Assembly: GCF_051014685.1 (NCBI RefSeq)
Contig: NW_027478902.1
Location: 124,001-188,000 of the forward strand
Reading direction: 5' to 3'
DNA length: 64,000 bases
From: Ptiloglossa arizonensis
Lineage: Eukaryota > Arthropoda > Insecta > Hymenoptera > Colletidae
Shown here: positions 29,842 to 45,078 of the stretch, piece by piece
Layout of the letters: each line of letters begins with the position of its first letter
Position numbering within the stretch: position 1 is the stretch's first letter
The notes under the pieces: generated by a model
What the model was told of the DNA's origin: nothing
The model's database searches: none
Seen by the model: the letters and a program-made list of their open reading frames with translations, nothing else
Position numbers and translations under genes: made by a program

Positions 29842-30529
29842 TATATGATAATACGTTATACGTTATGCGTTATGCGTTCTTCGTTACACGTTATACGTTA
29901 TTCGGTATGCGTTATACGTTATACGTTATACGTTATACGTTATACGTTGTACGATACACGTTATACGTTATACGTTATACGATATACGTTATACGTTATA
30001 CGTTATACGTTATACGTTATACGTTATACGTTATACGTTATACGTTATACGTTATACGTTATGCGTTATACGTTCTACGATATTCGTTATACGTTATACG
30101 TTATTAGTTATACGGTATACGTTATACGTTATACGTCATAGGTTATACGTTATACGTTATGCGTTATACGTTATACATTATACGTTATATGATAATACGT
30201 TATACGTTATGCGTTATGCGTTCTTCGTTACACGTTATACGTTATTCGGTATGCGTTATACGTTATACGTTATACGTTATACGTTATACGTTGTACGATA
30301 CACGTTATACGTTATACGTTATACGATATACGTTATACGTTATACGTTGTACGTTATACGTTATACGTCATAAGTTATACGTTATACGTTATACGTTATA
30401 CGTTATACGTTATACGTTATACGTTTTACGTTATACGTTGTACGTTATGCGTTATACGTTCTACGATATTCGTTATACGTTATACGTTATTAGTTATACG
30501 TTATACGTTATACGTTATACGTCATAGGG
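29842..30529 (+). repeat. 344-bp tandem duplication carrying the one-base insertion
   Basis: Two TATATGA plus TAATACGT sites start at 29,842 and 30,186, 344 bp apart: 48 seven-base units plus the single eight-base unit. Variant order (TATGCGT, TCTTCGT, TACACGT, TATTCGG, then TGTACGA, TACACGT) is shared through most of the copy. The second copy continues through CATAAGT (about 30,368) into a CATAGGG unit that the first copy lacks. The odd length shows that the insertion was copied along with the segment. Confidence 0.85.
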
Positions 30530-33500
30530 TATACGTTATACGTTATGCGTTATATGTTATACATTATACGTTATACGATATACGTTATACGATATGCGTT
30601 ATGCGTTCTTCGTTACACGTTATACGTTATTCGGTATGCGTTATACGTTATACGTTATACGTTATACGTTATACGTTATACGTTATACGTTATACGTTAT
30701 ACGATATACGTTATACGTTATACGTTATACGTTATACGTTATACGTTGTACGTTATACGTTAAGCGTTATACGTTATACGTTAAACGTTATACGTTATAC
30801 GTTACATGTTATACGTTATACATTATACGTTATACGTTATACGTTATACGTTATACGTTATACGTTATACGTTATACGTTATACGTTATGCGTTATACGT
30901 TGTACGGTATACGTTATACGTTGTACGTTATATGTTATACGTAATACGTTATACGTTATACGATATACGTTATACGTTATACGTTATACGTTATACGTTA
31001 TACGTTATACGTTATACGCTATACGTTACATGTTATACGTTATACGTAGTATGTAATGCGTCATACGTTTTACGTAATACGTTATACGGTATACGTTATA
31101 CGTTGTACGTTACATGTTATACGTTATACGATATACGTTATACGATATACGTTATACGTTATACGTTATACGTTATACGTTATACGTTATACGTTATACG
31201 TTATACGTTATACGCTATACGTTACATGTTATACGTTATACATTATACGTTATACGCTATACGTTATACGTTATACGTTATACGTTATACGTTATACGTT
31301 ATACATTATACGTTATACGTTATACGTTATATGTTATACGTTATACGTCATAGGTTATACGTTATACGTTATGCGGTATACGTTATACGTTATACGTTAT
31401 ACGTTATACGTTATACGTTATACGTTACACGTTATACGTTATGCGTTATACGTTATACGTTATACGTTATACGTTATACGTTATACGTTATACGTTATAC
31501 GTTATACGTTATACGTTATACGTTATACGTTATACGTTATACGTTATACGTTATACGTTATACGTTATACGTTATACGCTATACGTTACATGTTATGCCT
31601 TATACATTATACGTTATACGTTATACGTTATACGTTATACGTTATACGTTATACGTTATACGTTATACGTTATACGTTATACGTTGTACGTTATACGTTA
31701 TACGTTATACGTTGTACGTTATACGTTATACGTTATACGTTGTACGTTATACGTTATACGTTATACGTTATACGTTATACGTTATACGTTATACGTTATA
31801 CGTCATAGGTTATACGTTATACGTTATGCGTTATACGTTATACATTATACGTTATACGATATACGTTATACGTTATGCGTTATGCGTTCTTCATTACACG
31901 TTATACGTTATTCGGTATGCGTTATACGTTATACGTTATACGTTATACGGTATACGTTATACGTTATACGTTATACGTTATACGTTATACGATATACGTT
32001 ATACGTTATACGTTATACGTTATACGTTGTACGTTATACGTTAAGCGTTATACGTTATACGTTAAACGTTATACGTTATACGTTACATGTTATACGTTAT
32101 ACATTATACGTTATACGTTATACGTTATACGTTATACGTTATACGTTATACGTTATACGTTATGCGTTATACGTTGTACGGTATACGTTATACGTTGTAC
32201 GTTATATGTTATACGTAATACGTTATACGTTATACGATATACGTTATACGTTATACGTTATACGTTATACGTTATACGTTATACGTTATACGCTATACGT
32301 TACATGTTATACGTTATACGTAGTATGTAATGCGTCATACGTTTTACGTAATACGTTATACGGTATACGTTATACGTTGTACGTTACATGTTATACGTTA
32401 TACGATATACGTTATACGATATACGTTATACGTTATACGTTATACGTTATACGTTATACGTTATACGTTATACGTTATACGTTATACGCTATACGTTACA
32501 TGTTATACGTTATACATTATACGTTATACGCTATACGTTATACGTTATACGTTATACGTTATACGTTATACGTTATACATTATACGTTATACGTTATACG
32601 TTATATGTTATACGTTATACGTCATAGGTTATACGTTATACGTTATGCGGTATACGTTATACGTTATACGTTATACGTTATACGTTATACGTTATACGTT
32701 ACACGTTATACGTTATGCGTTATACGTTATACGTTATACGTTATGCGTTATACGTTATACGTTATACGTTATACGTTATACGTTATACGTTATACGTTAT
32801 ACGTTATACGTTATACGTTATACGTTATACGTTATACGTTATACGTTATACGTTATACGCTATACGTTACATGTTATGCCTTATACATTATACGTTATAC
32901 GTTATACGTTATACGTTATACGTTATACGTTATACGTTATACGTTATACGTTATACGTTGTACGTTATACGTTATACGTTATACGTTGTACGTTATACGT
33001 TATACGTTATACGTTATACGTTATACGTTATACGTTATACGTTATACGTCATAGGTTATACGTTATACGTTATGCGTTATACGTTATACATTATACGTTA
33101 TACGATATACGTTATACGTTATGCGTTATGCGTTCTTCATTACACGTTATACGTTATTCGGTATGCGTTATACGTTATACGTTATACGTTATACGGTATA
33201 CGTTATACGTTATACGTTATACGTTATACGTTATACGATATACGTTATACGTTATACGTTATACGTTATACGTTATACGTTGTACGTTATACGTTATACG
33301 TTATACGTTATACGTTACATGTTATACGTTATACGTAGTATGTAATGCGTCATACGTTTTACGTTATACGTTATACGGTATACGTTATACGTTGTACGTT
33401 ACATGTTATACGTTATACGTTATACGTTATACGATATACGTTATACGTTATACGTTATACGTTATACGTTATACGTTATACGCTATACCTTACATGTTAT

Positions 33501-35387
33501 ACGTTATACGTAGTATGTAATGCGTCATACGTTTTACGTTATACGTTATACGGTATACGTTATACGTTGTACGTTACATGTTATACGTTATACGTTATAC
33601 GTTATACGATATACGTTATACGTTATGCGTTATACGTTATACGTTATACGTTATACGTTATGCGTTATACGTTATACGCTATACGTTACATGTTATACGT
33701 TATACATTATACGTTATACGCTATACGTTATACGTTATACGTTATACGTTATACGTTATACGTTATACATTATACGTTATACGTTATACGTTATATGTTA
33801 TACGTTATACGTCATAGGTTATACGTTATACGTTATGCGGTATACGTTATACGTCATACGTTATACGTTGTACGTTATACGTTATACGTTATACGTTACA
33901 CGTTATACGTTATGCGTTATACGTTATACGTTATACGTTATACGTTATACGTTATACGTTATACGTTATACGTTATACGTTATACGTGATACGTTATACG
34001 TTATACGTTATACGTTATACGTTATACGTTATACGTTATACGTTATACGCTATACGTTACATGTTATGCGTTATACATTATACGTTATACGTTATACGTT
34101 ATACGTTATACGTTATACGTTATACGTTATACGTTATACGTTATACGTTATACGTTATACGTTATACGTTATACGTTATACGTTATACGTTATACGTTAT
34201 ACGTTATACGTTATACGTTATACGTTATACGTTATACGTTATACGTTATACGTTATACGTTATACGTTATACGTTATACGTTATACGTTATACGTTATTC
34301 GTTATACGTTATACGTTATACGTAATATGAAATATGTCATACGTTTTACGTTATTCGTTATACGTTATACGTTATACGTTATACGTTATACGTTATACGT
34401 TATACGTTATACGTTATACGTTATACGTTATACGTTATACGTTATACGTTATACGTTATACGTTATACGTTATACGTTATACGTTATACGTTATACGTTA
34501 TTCGTTATACGTTATACGTTATACGTAATATGAAATATGTCATACGTTTTACGTTATTCGTTATACGTTATACGTTATACGTTATACGTTATACGTTATA
34601 CGTTATACGTTATACGTTACACGTTATACGTTACACGTTATACGTTACACGTTATACGTTACACGTTATACGTTATACGTTATACGTTATACGATATACG
34701 TTATACGTTATACGTTATACGTTATATGTTATACGTTGTACGTTATACGTTATACGTTATACGTTAAACGATATACGTTATACGTTATACGTTATACGTT
34801 ATACGTTATACGTTATACGTTATACGTTATACGTTATACGCTATACGTTACATGTTATACGTTATACGTAGTATGTAATGCGTCATACGTTTTACGTTAT
34901 ACGTTATACGGTATACGTTATACGTTGTACGTTACATGTTATACGTTATACGTTATACGTTATACGGTATACGTTATACGTTGTACGTTACATGTTATAC
35001 GTTATACGTTATACGTTATACGATATACGTTATACGTTATACGTCATACGTTATACGTTATACGTTATACGTTATACGCTATACGTTACATGTTATACGT
35101 TATACATCATATGTTATACGTTATACGTTATACGTTATACGTTATACGTTATACGTTATACGTTATACGTTATACGTTATACGTTATACGTTATACGTTA
35201 TACGTTATACGTTATACGTTATACGTTATACGTTATACGTTATACGTTATACGTTATACGTTATGCGTTATACGTTCTACGATATTCGTTATACGTTATA
35301 CGTTATTAGTTATACGGTATACGTTATACGTTATACGTCATAGGTTATACGTTATACGTTATGCGTTATACGTTATACATTATACGT
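30186..35387 (+). repeat. Module 4 of the insertion-tagged series (5,202 bp)
   Basis: The module has TAATACGT at 30,193 and AATGCGT cassettes at 31,056, 32,330, 33,345, 33,520 and 34,878. The first two are 1,274 bp (182 units) apart. The TCTTCAT-type groups (TATGCGT, TCTTCAT, TACACGT) at 31,875 and 33,121 are 1,246 bp apart, the same spacing as the repeat at the left end of the window. AATATGA cassettes at 34,324 and 34,527 are 203 bp apart. The first kilobase repeats in the next module at offset 5,202. Confidence 0.8.
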
Positions 35388-36257
35388 TATATGATAATAC
35401 GTTATACGTTATGCGTTATGCGTTCTTCGTTACACGTTATACGTTATTCGGTATGCGTTATACGTTATACGTTATACGTTATACGTTATACGTTGTACGA
35501 TACACGTTATACGTTATACGTTATACGATATACGTTATACGTTATACGTTGTACGTTATACGTTATACGTCATAAGTTATACGTTATACGTTATACGTTA
35601 TACGTTATACGTTATACGTTATACGTTATACGTTATACGTTATACGTTATGCGTTATACGTTCTACGATATTCGTTATACGTTATACGTTATTAGTTATA
35701 CGTTATACGTTATACGTTATACGTCATAGGGTATACGTTATACGTTATGCGTTATATGTTATACATTATACGTTATACGATATACGTTATACGATATGCG
35801 TTATGCGTTCTTCGTTACACGTTATACGTTATTCGGTATGCGTTATACGTTATACGTTATACGTTATACGTTATACGTTATACGTTATACGTTATACGTT
35901 ATACGATATACGTTATACGTTATACGTTATACGTTATACGTTATACGTTGTACGTTATACGTTAAGCGTTATACGTTATACGTTAAACGTTATACGTTAT
36001 ACGTTACATGTTATACGTTATACATTATACGTTATACGTTATACGTTATACGTTATACGTTATACGTTATACGTTATACGTTATACGTTATGCGTTATAC
36101 GTTGTACGGTATACGTTATACGTTGTACGTTATATGTTATACGTAATACGTTATACGTTATACGATATACGTTATACGTTATACGTTATACGTTATACGT
36201 TATACGTTATACGTTATACGCTATACGTTACATGTTATACGTTATACGTAGTATGTA

Positions 36258-37566
36258 ATGCGTCATACGTTTTACGTAATACGTTATACGGTATACGTTA
36301 TACGTTGTACGTTACATGTTATACGTTATACGATATACGTTATACGATATACGTTATACGTTATACGTTATACGTTATACGTTATACGTTATACGTTATA
36401 CGTTATACGTTATACGCTATACGTTACATGTTATACGTTATACATTATACGTTATACGCTATACGTTATACGTTATACGTTATACGTTATACGTTATACG
36501 TTATACATTATACGTTATACGTTATACGTTATATGTTATACGTTATACGTCATAGGTTATACGTTATACGTTATGCGGTATACGTTATACGTTATACGTT
36601 ATACGTTATACGTTATACGTTATACGTTACACGTTATACGTTATGCGTTATACGTTATACGTTATACGTTATACGTTATACGTTATACGTTATACGTTAT
36701 ACGTTATACGTTATACGTTATACGTTATACGTTATACGTTATACGTTATACGTTATACGTTATACGTTATACGTTATACGCTATACGTTACATGTTATGC
36801 CTTATACATTATACGTTATACGTTATACGTTATACGTTATACGTTATACGTTATACGTTATACGTTATACGTTATACGTTATACGTTGTACGTTATACGT
36901 TATACGTTATACGTTGTACGTTATACGTTATACGTTATACGTTATACGTTATACGTTATACGTTATACGTTATACGTTATACGTTATACGTTATACGTTA
37001 TACGTTATACGTTATACGTTATACGTTATACGTTATACGTTATACGTTGTACGTTATACGTTATACGTTATACGTTGTACGTTATACGTTATACGTTATA
37101 CGTTATACGTTATACGTTATACGTTATACGTTATACGTCATAGGTTATACGTTATACGTTATGCGTTATACGTTATACATTATACGTTATACGTTATACG
37201 TTATACGTTATACGTTATACGATATACGTTATACGTTATACGTTATACGTTATACGTTATACGTTGTACGTTATACGTTATACGTTATACGTTATACGTT
37301 ACATGTTATACGTTATACGTAGTATGTAATGCGTCATACGTTTTACGTTATACGTTATACGGTATACGTTATACGTTGTACGTTACATGTTATACGTTAT
37401 ACGTTATACGTTATACGATATACGTTATACGTTATACGTTATACGTTATACGTTATACGTTATACGCTATACCTTACATGTTATACGTTATACGTAGTAT
37501 GTAATGCGTCATACGTTTTACGTTATACGCTATACGTTACATGTTATACGTTATACGTAGTATGTA
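36258..37566 (+). repeat. 1,309-bp near-identical tandem duplication, copy 1
   Basis: From the AATGCGT cassette at 36,258 to about 37,510, the order of all variant units that I compared is the same as from 37,567 onward, 1,309 bp (187 units) later. I found no difference across more than 1,060 bp. The junction near 37,504-37,566 has an extra TTTACGT, TATACGC, TACATGT, AGTATGT, AATGCGT series, which marks where one copy end meets the next copy start. Confidence 0.88.
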
Positions 37567-38875
37567 ATGCGTCATACGTTTTACGTAATACGTTATACGG
37601 TATACGTTATACGTTGTACGTTACATGTTATACGTTATACGATATACGTTATACGATATACGTTATACGTTATACGTTATACGTTATACGTTATACGTTA
37701 TACGTTATACGTTATACGTTATACGCTATACGTTACATGTTATACGTTATACATTATACGTTATACGCTATACGTTATACGTTATACGTTATACGTTATA
37801 CGTTATACGTTATACATTATACGTTATACGTTATACGTTATATGTTATACGTTATACGTCATAGGTTATACGTTATACGTTATGCGGTATACGTTATACG
37901 TTATACGTTATACGTTATACGTTATACGTTATACGTTACACGTTATACGTTATGCGTTATACGTTATACGTTATACGTTATACGTTATACGTTATACGTT
38001 ATACGTTATACGTTATACGTTATACGTTATACGTTATACGTTATACGTTATACGTTATACGTTATACGTTATACGTTATACGTTATACGCTATACGTTAC
38101 ATGTTATGCCTTATACATTATACGTTATACGTTATACGTTATACGTTATACGTTATACGTTATACGTTATACGTTATACGTTATACGTTATACGTTGTAC
38201 GTTATACGTTATACGTTATACGTTGTACGTTATACGTTATACGTTATACGTTATACGTTATACGTTATACGTTATACGTTATACGTTATACGTTATACGT
38301 TATACGTTATACGTTATACGTTATACGTTATACGTTATACGTTATACGTTATACGTTGTACGTTATACGTTATACGTTATACGTTGTACGTTATACGTTA
38401 TACGTTATACGTTATACGTTATACGTTATACGTTATACGTTATACGTCATAGGTTATACGTTATACGTTATGCGTTATACGTTATACATTATACGTTATA
38501 CGTTATACGTTATACGTTATACGTTATACGATATACGTTATACGTTATACGTTATACGTTATACGTTATACGTTGTACGTTATACGTTATACGTTATACG
38601 TTATACGTTACATGTTATACGTTATACGTAGTATGTAATGCGTCATACGTTTTACGTTATACGTTATACGGTATACGTTATACGTTGTACGTTACATGTT
38701 ATACGTTATACGTTATACGTTATACGATATACGTTATACGTTATACGTTATACGTTATACGTTATACGTTATACGCTATACCTTACATGTTATACGTTAT
38801 ACGTAGTATGTAATGCGTCATACGTTTTACGTTATACGTTATACGGTATACGTTATACGTTGTACGTTACATGTT
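37567..38875 (+). repeat. 1,309-bp near-identical tandem duplication, copy 2
   Basis: This is the partner of 36,258-37,566. Shared landmarks include TATACGA pairs near 37,640, TATGCGG near 37,882, TATGCCT near 38,105, TGTACGT pairs, and the AATGCGT cassette at 38,638 (partner 37,329). The TATACCT, TACATGT pair near 38,777 corresponds to one near 37,468. The lack of visible differences suggests a very recent event or an assembly duplication. Confidence 0.88.
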
Positions 38876-40456
38876 ATACGTTATACGTTATACGTTATAC
38901 GATATACGTTATACGTTATGCGTTATACGTTATACGTTATACGTTATACGTTATGCGTTATACGTTATACGCTATACGTTACATGTTATACGTTATACAT
39001 TATACGTTATACGCTATACGTTATACGTTATACGTTATACGTTATACGTTATACGTTATACATTATACGTTATACGTTATACGTTATATGTTATACGTTA
39101 TACGTCATAGGTTATACGTTATACGTTATGCGGTATACGTTATACGTCATACGTTATACGTTGTACGTTATACGTTATACGTTATACGTTACACGTTATA
39201 CGTTATGCGTTATACGTTATACGTTATACGTTATACGTTATACGTTATACGTTATACGTTATACGTTATACGTTATACGTGATACGTTATACGTTATACG
39301 TTATACGTTATACGTTATACGTTATACGTTATACGTTATACGCTATACGTTACATGTTATGCGTTATACATTATACGTTATACGTTATACGTTATACGTT
39401 ATACGTTATACGTTATACGTTATACGTTATACGTTATACGTTATACGTTATACGTTATACGTTATACGTTATACGTTATACGTTATACGTTATACGTTAT
39501 ACGTTATACGTTATACGTTATACGTTATACGTTATACGTTATACGTTATACGTTATTCGTTATACGTTATACGTTATACGTAATATGAAATATGTCATAC
39601 GTTTTACGTTATTCGTTATACGTTATACGTTATACGTTATACGTTATACGTTATACGTTATACGTTATACGTTACACGTTATACGTTACACGTTATACGT
39701 TACACGTTATACGTTACACGTTATACGTTATACGTTATACGTTATACGATATACGTTATACGTTATACGTTATACGTTATACGTTATATGTTATACGTTG
39801 TACGTTATACGTTATACGTTATACGTTAAACGATATACGTTATACGTTATACGTTATACGTTATACGTTATACGTTATACGTTATACGTTATACGTTATA
39901 CGCTATACGTTACATGTTATACGTTATACGTAGTATGTAATGCGTCATACGTTTTACGTTATACGTTATACGGTATACGTTATACGTTGTACGTTACATG
40001 TTATACGTGATACGTTATACGTTATACGGTATACGTTATACGTTGTACGTTACATGTTATACGTTATACGTTATACGTTATACGATATACGTTATACGTT
40101 ATACGTCATACGTTATACGTTATACGTTATACGTTAAACGCTATACGTTACATGTTATACGTTATACATCATATGTTATACGTTATACGTTATACGTTAT
40201 ACGTTATACGTTATACGTTATACGTTATACGTTATACGTTATACGTTATACGTTATACGTTATACGTTATACGTTATACGTTATACGTTATACGTTATAC
40301 GTTATACGTTATACGTTATACGTTATACGTTATGCGTTATACGTTCTACGATATTCGTTATACGTTATACGTTATTAGTTATACGGTATACGTTATACGT
40401 TATACGTCATAGGTTATACGTTATACGTTATGCGTTATACGTTATACATTATACGT

Positions 40457-43327
40457 TATATGATAATACGTTATACGTTATGCGTTATGCGTTCTTCGTT
40501 ACACGTTATACGTTATTCGGTATGCGTTATACGTTATACGTTATACGTTATACGTTATACGTTGTACGATACACGTTATACGTTATACGTTATACGATAT
40601 ACGTTATACGTTATACGTTATACGTTATACGTTATACGCTATACGTTACATGTTATACGTTATACATTATACGTTATACGCTATACGTTATACGTTATAC
40701 GTTATACGTTATACGTTATACGTTATACATTATACGTTATACGTTATACGTTATATGTTATACGTTATACGTCATAGGTTATACGTTATACGTTATGCGG
40801 TATACGTTATACGTTATACGTTATACGTTATACGTTATACGTTATACGTTACACGTTATACGTTATGCGTTATACGTTATACGTTATACGTTATACGTTA
40901 TACGTTATACGTTATACGTTATACGTTATACGTTATACGTTATACGTTATACGTTATACGTTATACGTTATACGTTATACGTTATACGTTATACGTTATA
41001 CGCTATACGTTACATGTTATGCCTTATACATTATACGTTATACGTTATACGTTATACGTTATACGTTATACGTTATACGTTATACGTTATACGTTATACG
41101 TTATACGTTATACGTTATACGTTATACGTTGTACGTTATACGTTATACGTTATACGTTGTACGTTATACGTTATACGTTATACGTTATACGTTATACGTT
41201 ATACGTTATACGTTATACGTCATAGGTTATACGTTATACGTTATGCGTTATACGTTATACATTATACGTTATACGATATACGTTATACGTTATGCGTTGC
41301 GCGTTCTTCATTACACGTTATACGTTATTCGGTATGCGTTATACGTTATACGTTATACGTTATACGGTATACGTTATACGTTATACGTTATACGTTATAC
41401 GTTATACGATATACGTTATACGTTATACGTTATACGTTATACGTTATACGTTGTACGTTATACGTTATACGTTATACGTTATACGTTACATGTTATACGT
41501 TATACGTAGTATGTAATGCGTCATACGTTTTACGTTATACGTTATACGGTATACGTTATACGTTGTACGTTACATGTTATACGTTATACGTTATACGTTA
41601 TACGATATACGTTATACGTTATACGTTATACGTTATACGTTATACGTTATACGCTATACCTTACATGTTATACGTTATACGTAGTATGTAATGCGTCATA
41701 CGTTTTACGTTATACGTTATACGGTATACGTTATACGTTGTACGTTACATGTTATACGTTATACGTTATACGTTATACGATATACGTTATACGTTATGCG
41801 TTATACGTTATACGTTATACGTTATACGTTATGCGTTATACGTTATACGCTATACGTTACATGTTATACGTTATACATTATACGTTATACGCTATACGTT
41901 ATACGTTATACGTTATACGTTATACGTTATACGTTATACATTATACGTTATACGTTATACGTTATATGTTATACGTTATACGTCATAGGTTATACGTTAT
42001 ACGTTATGCGGTATACGTTATACGTCATACGTTATACGTTGTACGTTATACGTTATACGTTATACGTTACACGTTATACGTTATGCGTTATACGTTATAC
42101 GTTATACGTTATACGTTATACGTTATACGTTATACGTTATACGTTATACGTTATACGTGATACGTTATACGTTATACGTTATACGTTATACGTTATACGT
42201 TATACGTTATACGTTATACGCTATACGTTACATGTTATGCGTTATACATTATACGTTATACGTTATACGTTATACGTTATACGTTATACGTTATACGTTA
42301 TACGTTATACGTTATACGTTATACGTTATACGTTATACGTTATACGTTATACGTTATACGTTATACGTTATACGTTATACGTTATACGTTATACGTTATA
42401 CGTTATACGTTATACGTTATACGTTATACGTTATACGTTATACGTTATACGTTATTCGTTATACGTTATACGTTATACGTAATATGAAATATGTCATACG
42501 TTTTACGTTATTCGTTATACGTTATACGTTATACGTTATACGTTATACGTTATACGTTATACGTTATACGTTACACGTTATACGTTACACGTTATACGTT
42601 ACACGTTATACGTTACACGTTATACGTTATACGTTATACGTTATACGATATACGTTATACGTTATACGTTATACGTTATATGTTATACGTTGTACGTTAT
42701 ACGTTATACGTTATACGTTAAACGATATACGTTATACGTTATACGTTATACGTTATACGTTATACGTTATACGTTATACGTTATACGTTATACGCTATAC
42801 GTTACATGTTATACGTTATACGTAGTATGTAATGCGTCATACGTTTTACGTTATACGTTATACGGTATACGTTATACGTTGTACGTTACATGTTATACGT
42901 TATACGTTATACGTTATACGGTATACGTTATACGTTGTACGTTACATGTTATACGTTATACGTTATACGTTATACGATATACGTTATACGTTATACGTCA
43001 TACGTTATACGTTATACGTTATACGTTAAACGCTATACGTTACATGTTATACGTTATACATCATATGTTATACGTTATACGTTATACGTTATACGTTATA
43101 CGTTATACGTTATACGTTATACGTTATACGTTATACGTTATACGTTATACGTTATACGTTATACGTTATACGTTATACGTTATACGTTATACGTTATACG
43201 TTATGCGTTATACGTTCTACGATATTCGTTATACGTTATACGTTATTAGTTATACGGTATACGTTATACGTTATACGTCATAGGTTATACGTTATACGTT
43301 ATGCGTTATACGTTATACATTATACGT
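40457..43327 (+). repeat. Module 6 of the insertion-tagged series (2,871 bp)
   Basis: The module has TAATACGT at 40,464, AATGCGT cassettes at 41,516, 41,691 and 42,832, and the AATATGA cassette at 42,481. The TCTTCAT group near 41,292 is preceded by a private TGCGCGT unit where sister copies have TATGCGT. Positions 41,292-42,157 return at 46,922-47,787 (offset 5,630). Confidence 0.8.
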
Positions 43328-45078
43328 TATATGATAATACGTTATACGTTATGCGTTATGCGTTCTTCGTTACACGTTATACGTTATTCGGTATGCGTTA
43401 TACGTTATACGTTATACGTTATACGTTATACGTTGTACGATACACGTTATACGTTATACGTTATACGATATACGTTATACGTTATACGTTATACGTTATA
43501 CGTTATACTTTGTACGTTATACGTTATACGTTATACGTTATACGTTATACGTTATACGTTATGCGTTATACGTTATACGTTATACGTTCTACGATATTCG
43601 TTATACGTTATACGTTATTAGTTATACGTTATACGTTATACGTTATACGTCATTGGGTATACGTTATACGTTATGCGTTATATGTCATACATTATACGTT
43701 ATACGATATACGTTATACGTTATGCGTTATGCGTTCTTCGTTACACGTTATACGTTATTCGGTATGCGTTATACGTTATACGTTATACGTTATACGTTGT
43801 ACGTTATACGTTATACGTTATACGTTATACGTTATACGTTATACGTTATACGTTATACGTTATACGTTATACGTTATACGTTATACGTTATACGTTATAC
43901 GTTATACGTGATACGTTATACGTTATACGTTATACGTTATACGTTATACGTTATACGTTATACGTTATACGCTATACGTTACATGTTATGCGTTATACAT
44001 TATACGTTATACGTTATACGTTATACGTTATACGTTATACGTTATACGTTATACGTTATACGTTATACGTTATACGTTATACGTTATACGTTATACGTTA
44101 TACGTTATACGTTATACGTTATACGTTATACGTTATACGTTATACGTTATACGTTATACGTTATACGTTATACGTTATTCGTTATACGTTATACGTTATA
44201 CGTAATATGAAATATGTCATACGTTTTACGTTATTCGTTATACGTTATACGTTATACGTTATACGTTATACGTTATACGTTATACGTTATACGTTACACG
44301 TTATACGTTACACGTTATACGTTACACGTTATACGTTACACGTTATACGTTATACGTTATACGTTATACGATATACGTTATACGTTATACGTTATACGTT
44401 ATATGTTATACGTTGTACGTTATACGTTATACGTTATACGTTAAACGATATACGTTATACGTTATACGTTATACGTTATACGTTATACGTTATACGTTAT
44501 ACGTTATACGTTATACGCTATACGTTACATGTTATACGTTATACGTAGTATGTAATGCGTCATACGTTTTACGTTATACGTTATACGGTATACGTTATAC
44601 GTTGTACGTTACATGTTATACGTTATACGTTATACGTTATACGGTATACGTTATACGTTGTACGTTACATGTTATACGTTATACGTTATACGTTATACGA
44701 TATACGTTATACGTTATACGTCATACGTTATACGTTATACGTTATACGTTAAACGCTATACGTTACATGTTATACGTTATACATCATATGTTATACGTTA
44801 TACGTTATACGTTATACGTTATACGTTATACGTTATACGTTATACGTTATACGTTATACGTTATACGTTATACGTTATACGTTATACGTTATACGTTATA
44901 CGTTATACGTTATACGTTATACGTTATACGTTATACGTTATACGTTATACGTTATGCGTTATACGTTCTACGATATTCGTTATACGTTATACGTTATTAG
45001 TTATACGGTATACGTTATACGTTATACGTCATAGGTTATACGTTATACGTTATGCGTTATACGTTATACATTATACGT
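43328..45078 (+). repeat. Module 7 of the insertion-tagged series (1,751 bp), tandem with the next
   Basis: TAATACGT lies at 43,335 and next at 45,086, 1,751 bp apart (249 seven-base units plus the eight-base unit). The group CATTGGG, TATACGT, TATGCGT, TATATGT, CATACAT at about 43,653 returns at 45,404 with the same offset. The AATATGA and AATGCGT cassettes at 44,204 and 44,555 match 42,481 and 42,832 (offset 1,723). The segment is therefore a local tandem duplication. Confidence 0.82.

Larger units (their letters stand above)
35388..40456 (+). repeat. Module 5 of the insertion-tagged series (5,069 bp)
   Basis: The module has TAATACGT at 35,395. AATGCGT cassettes lie at 36,258, 37,329, 37,504, 37,567, 38,638, 38,813 and 39,940, and an AATATGA cassette at 39,582. 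It contains the near-identical 1,309-bp pair annotated separately. Its right third (38,638-39,580) matches 33,345-34,320 and 41,516-42,480. Confidence 0.8.
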
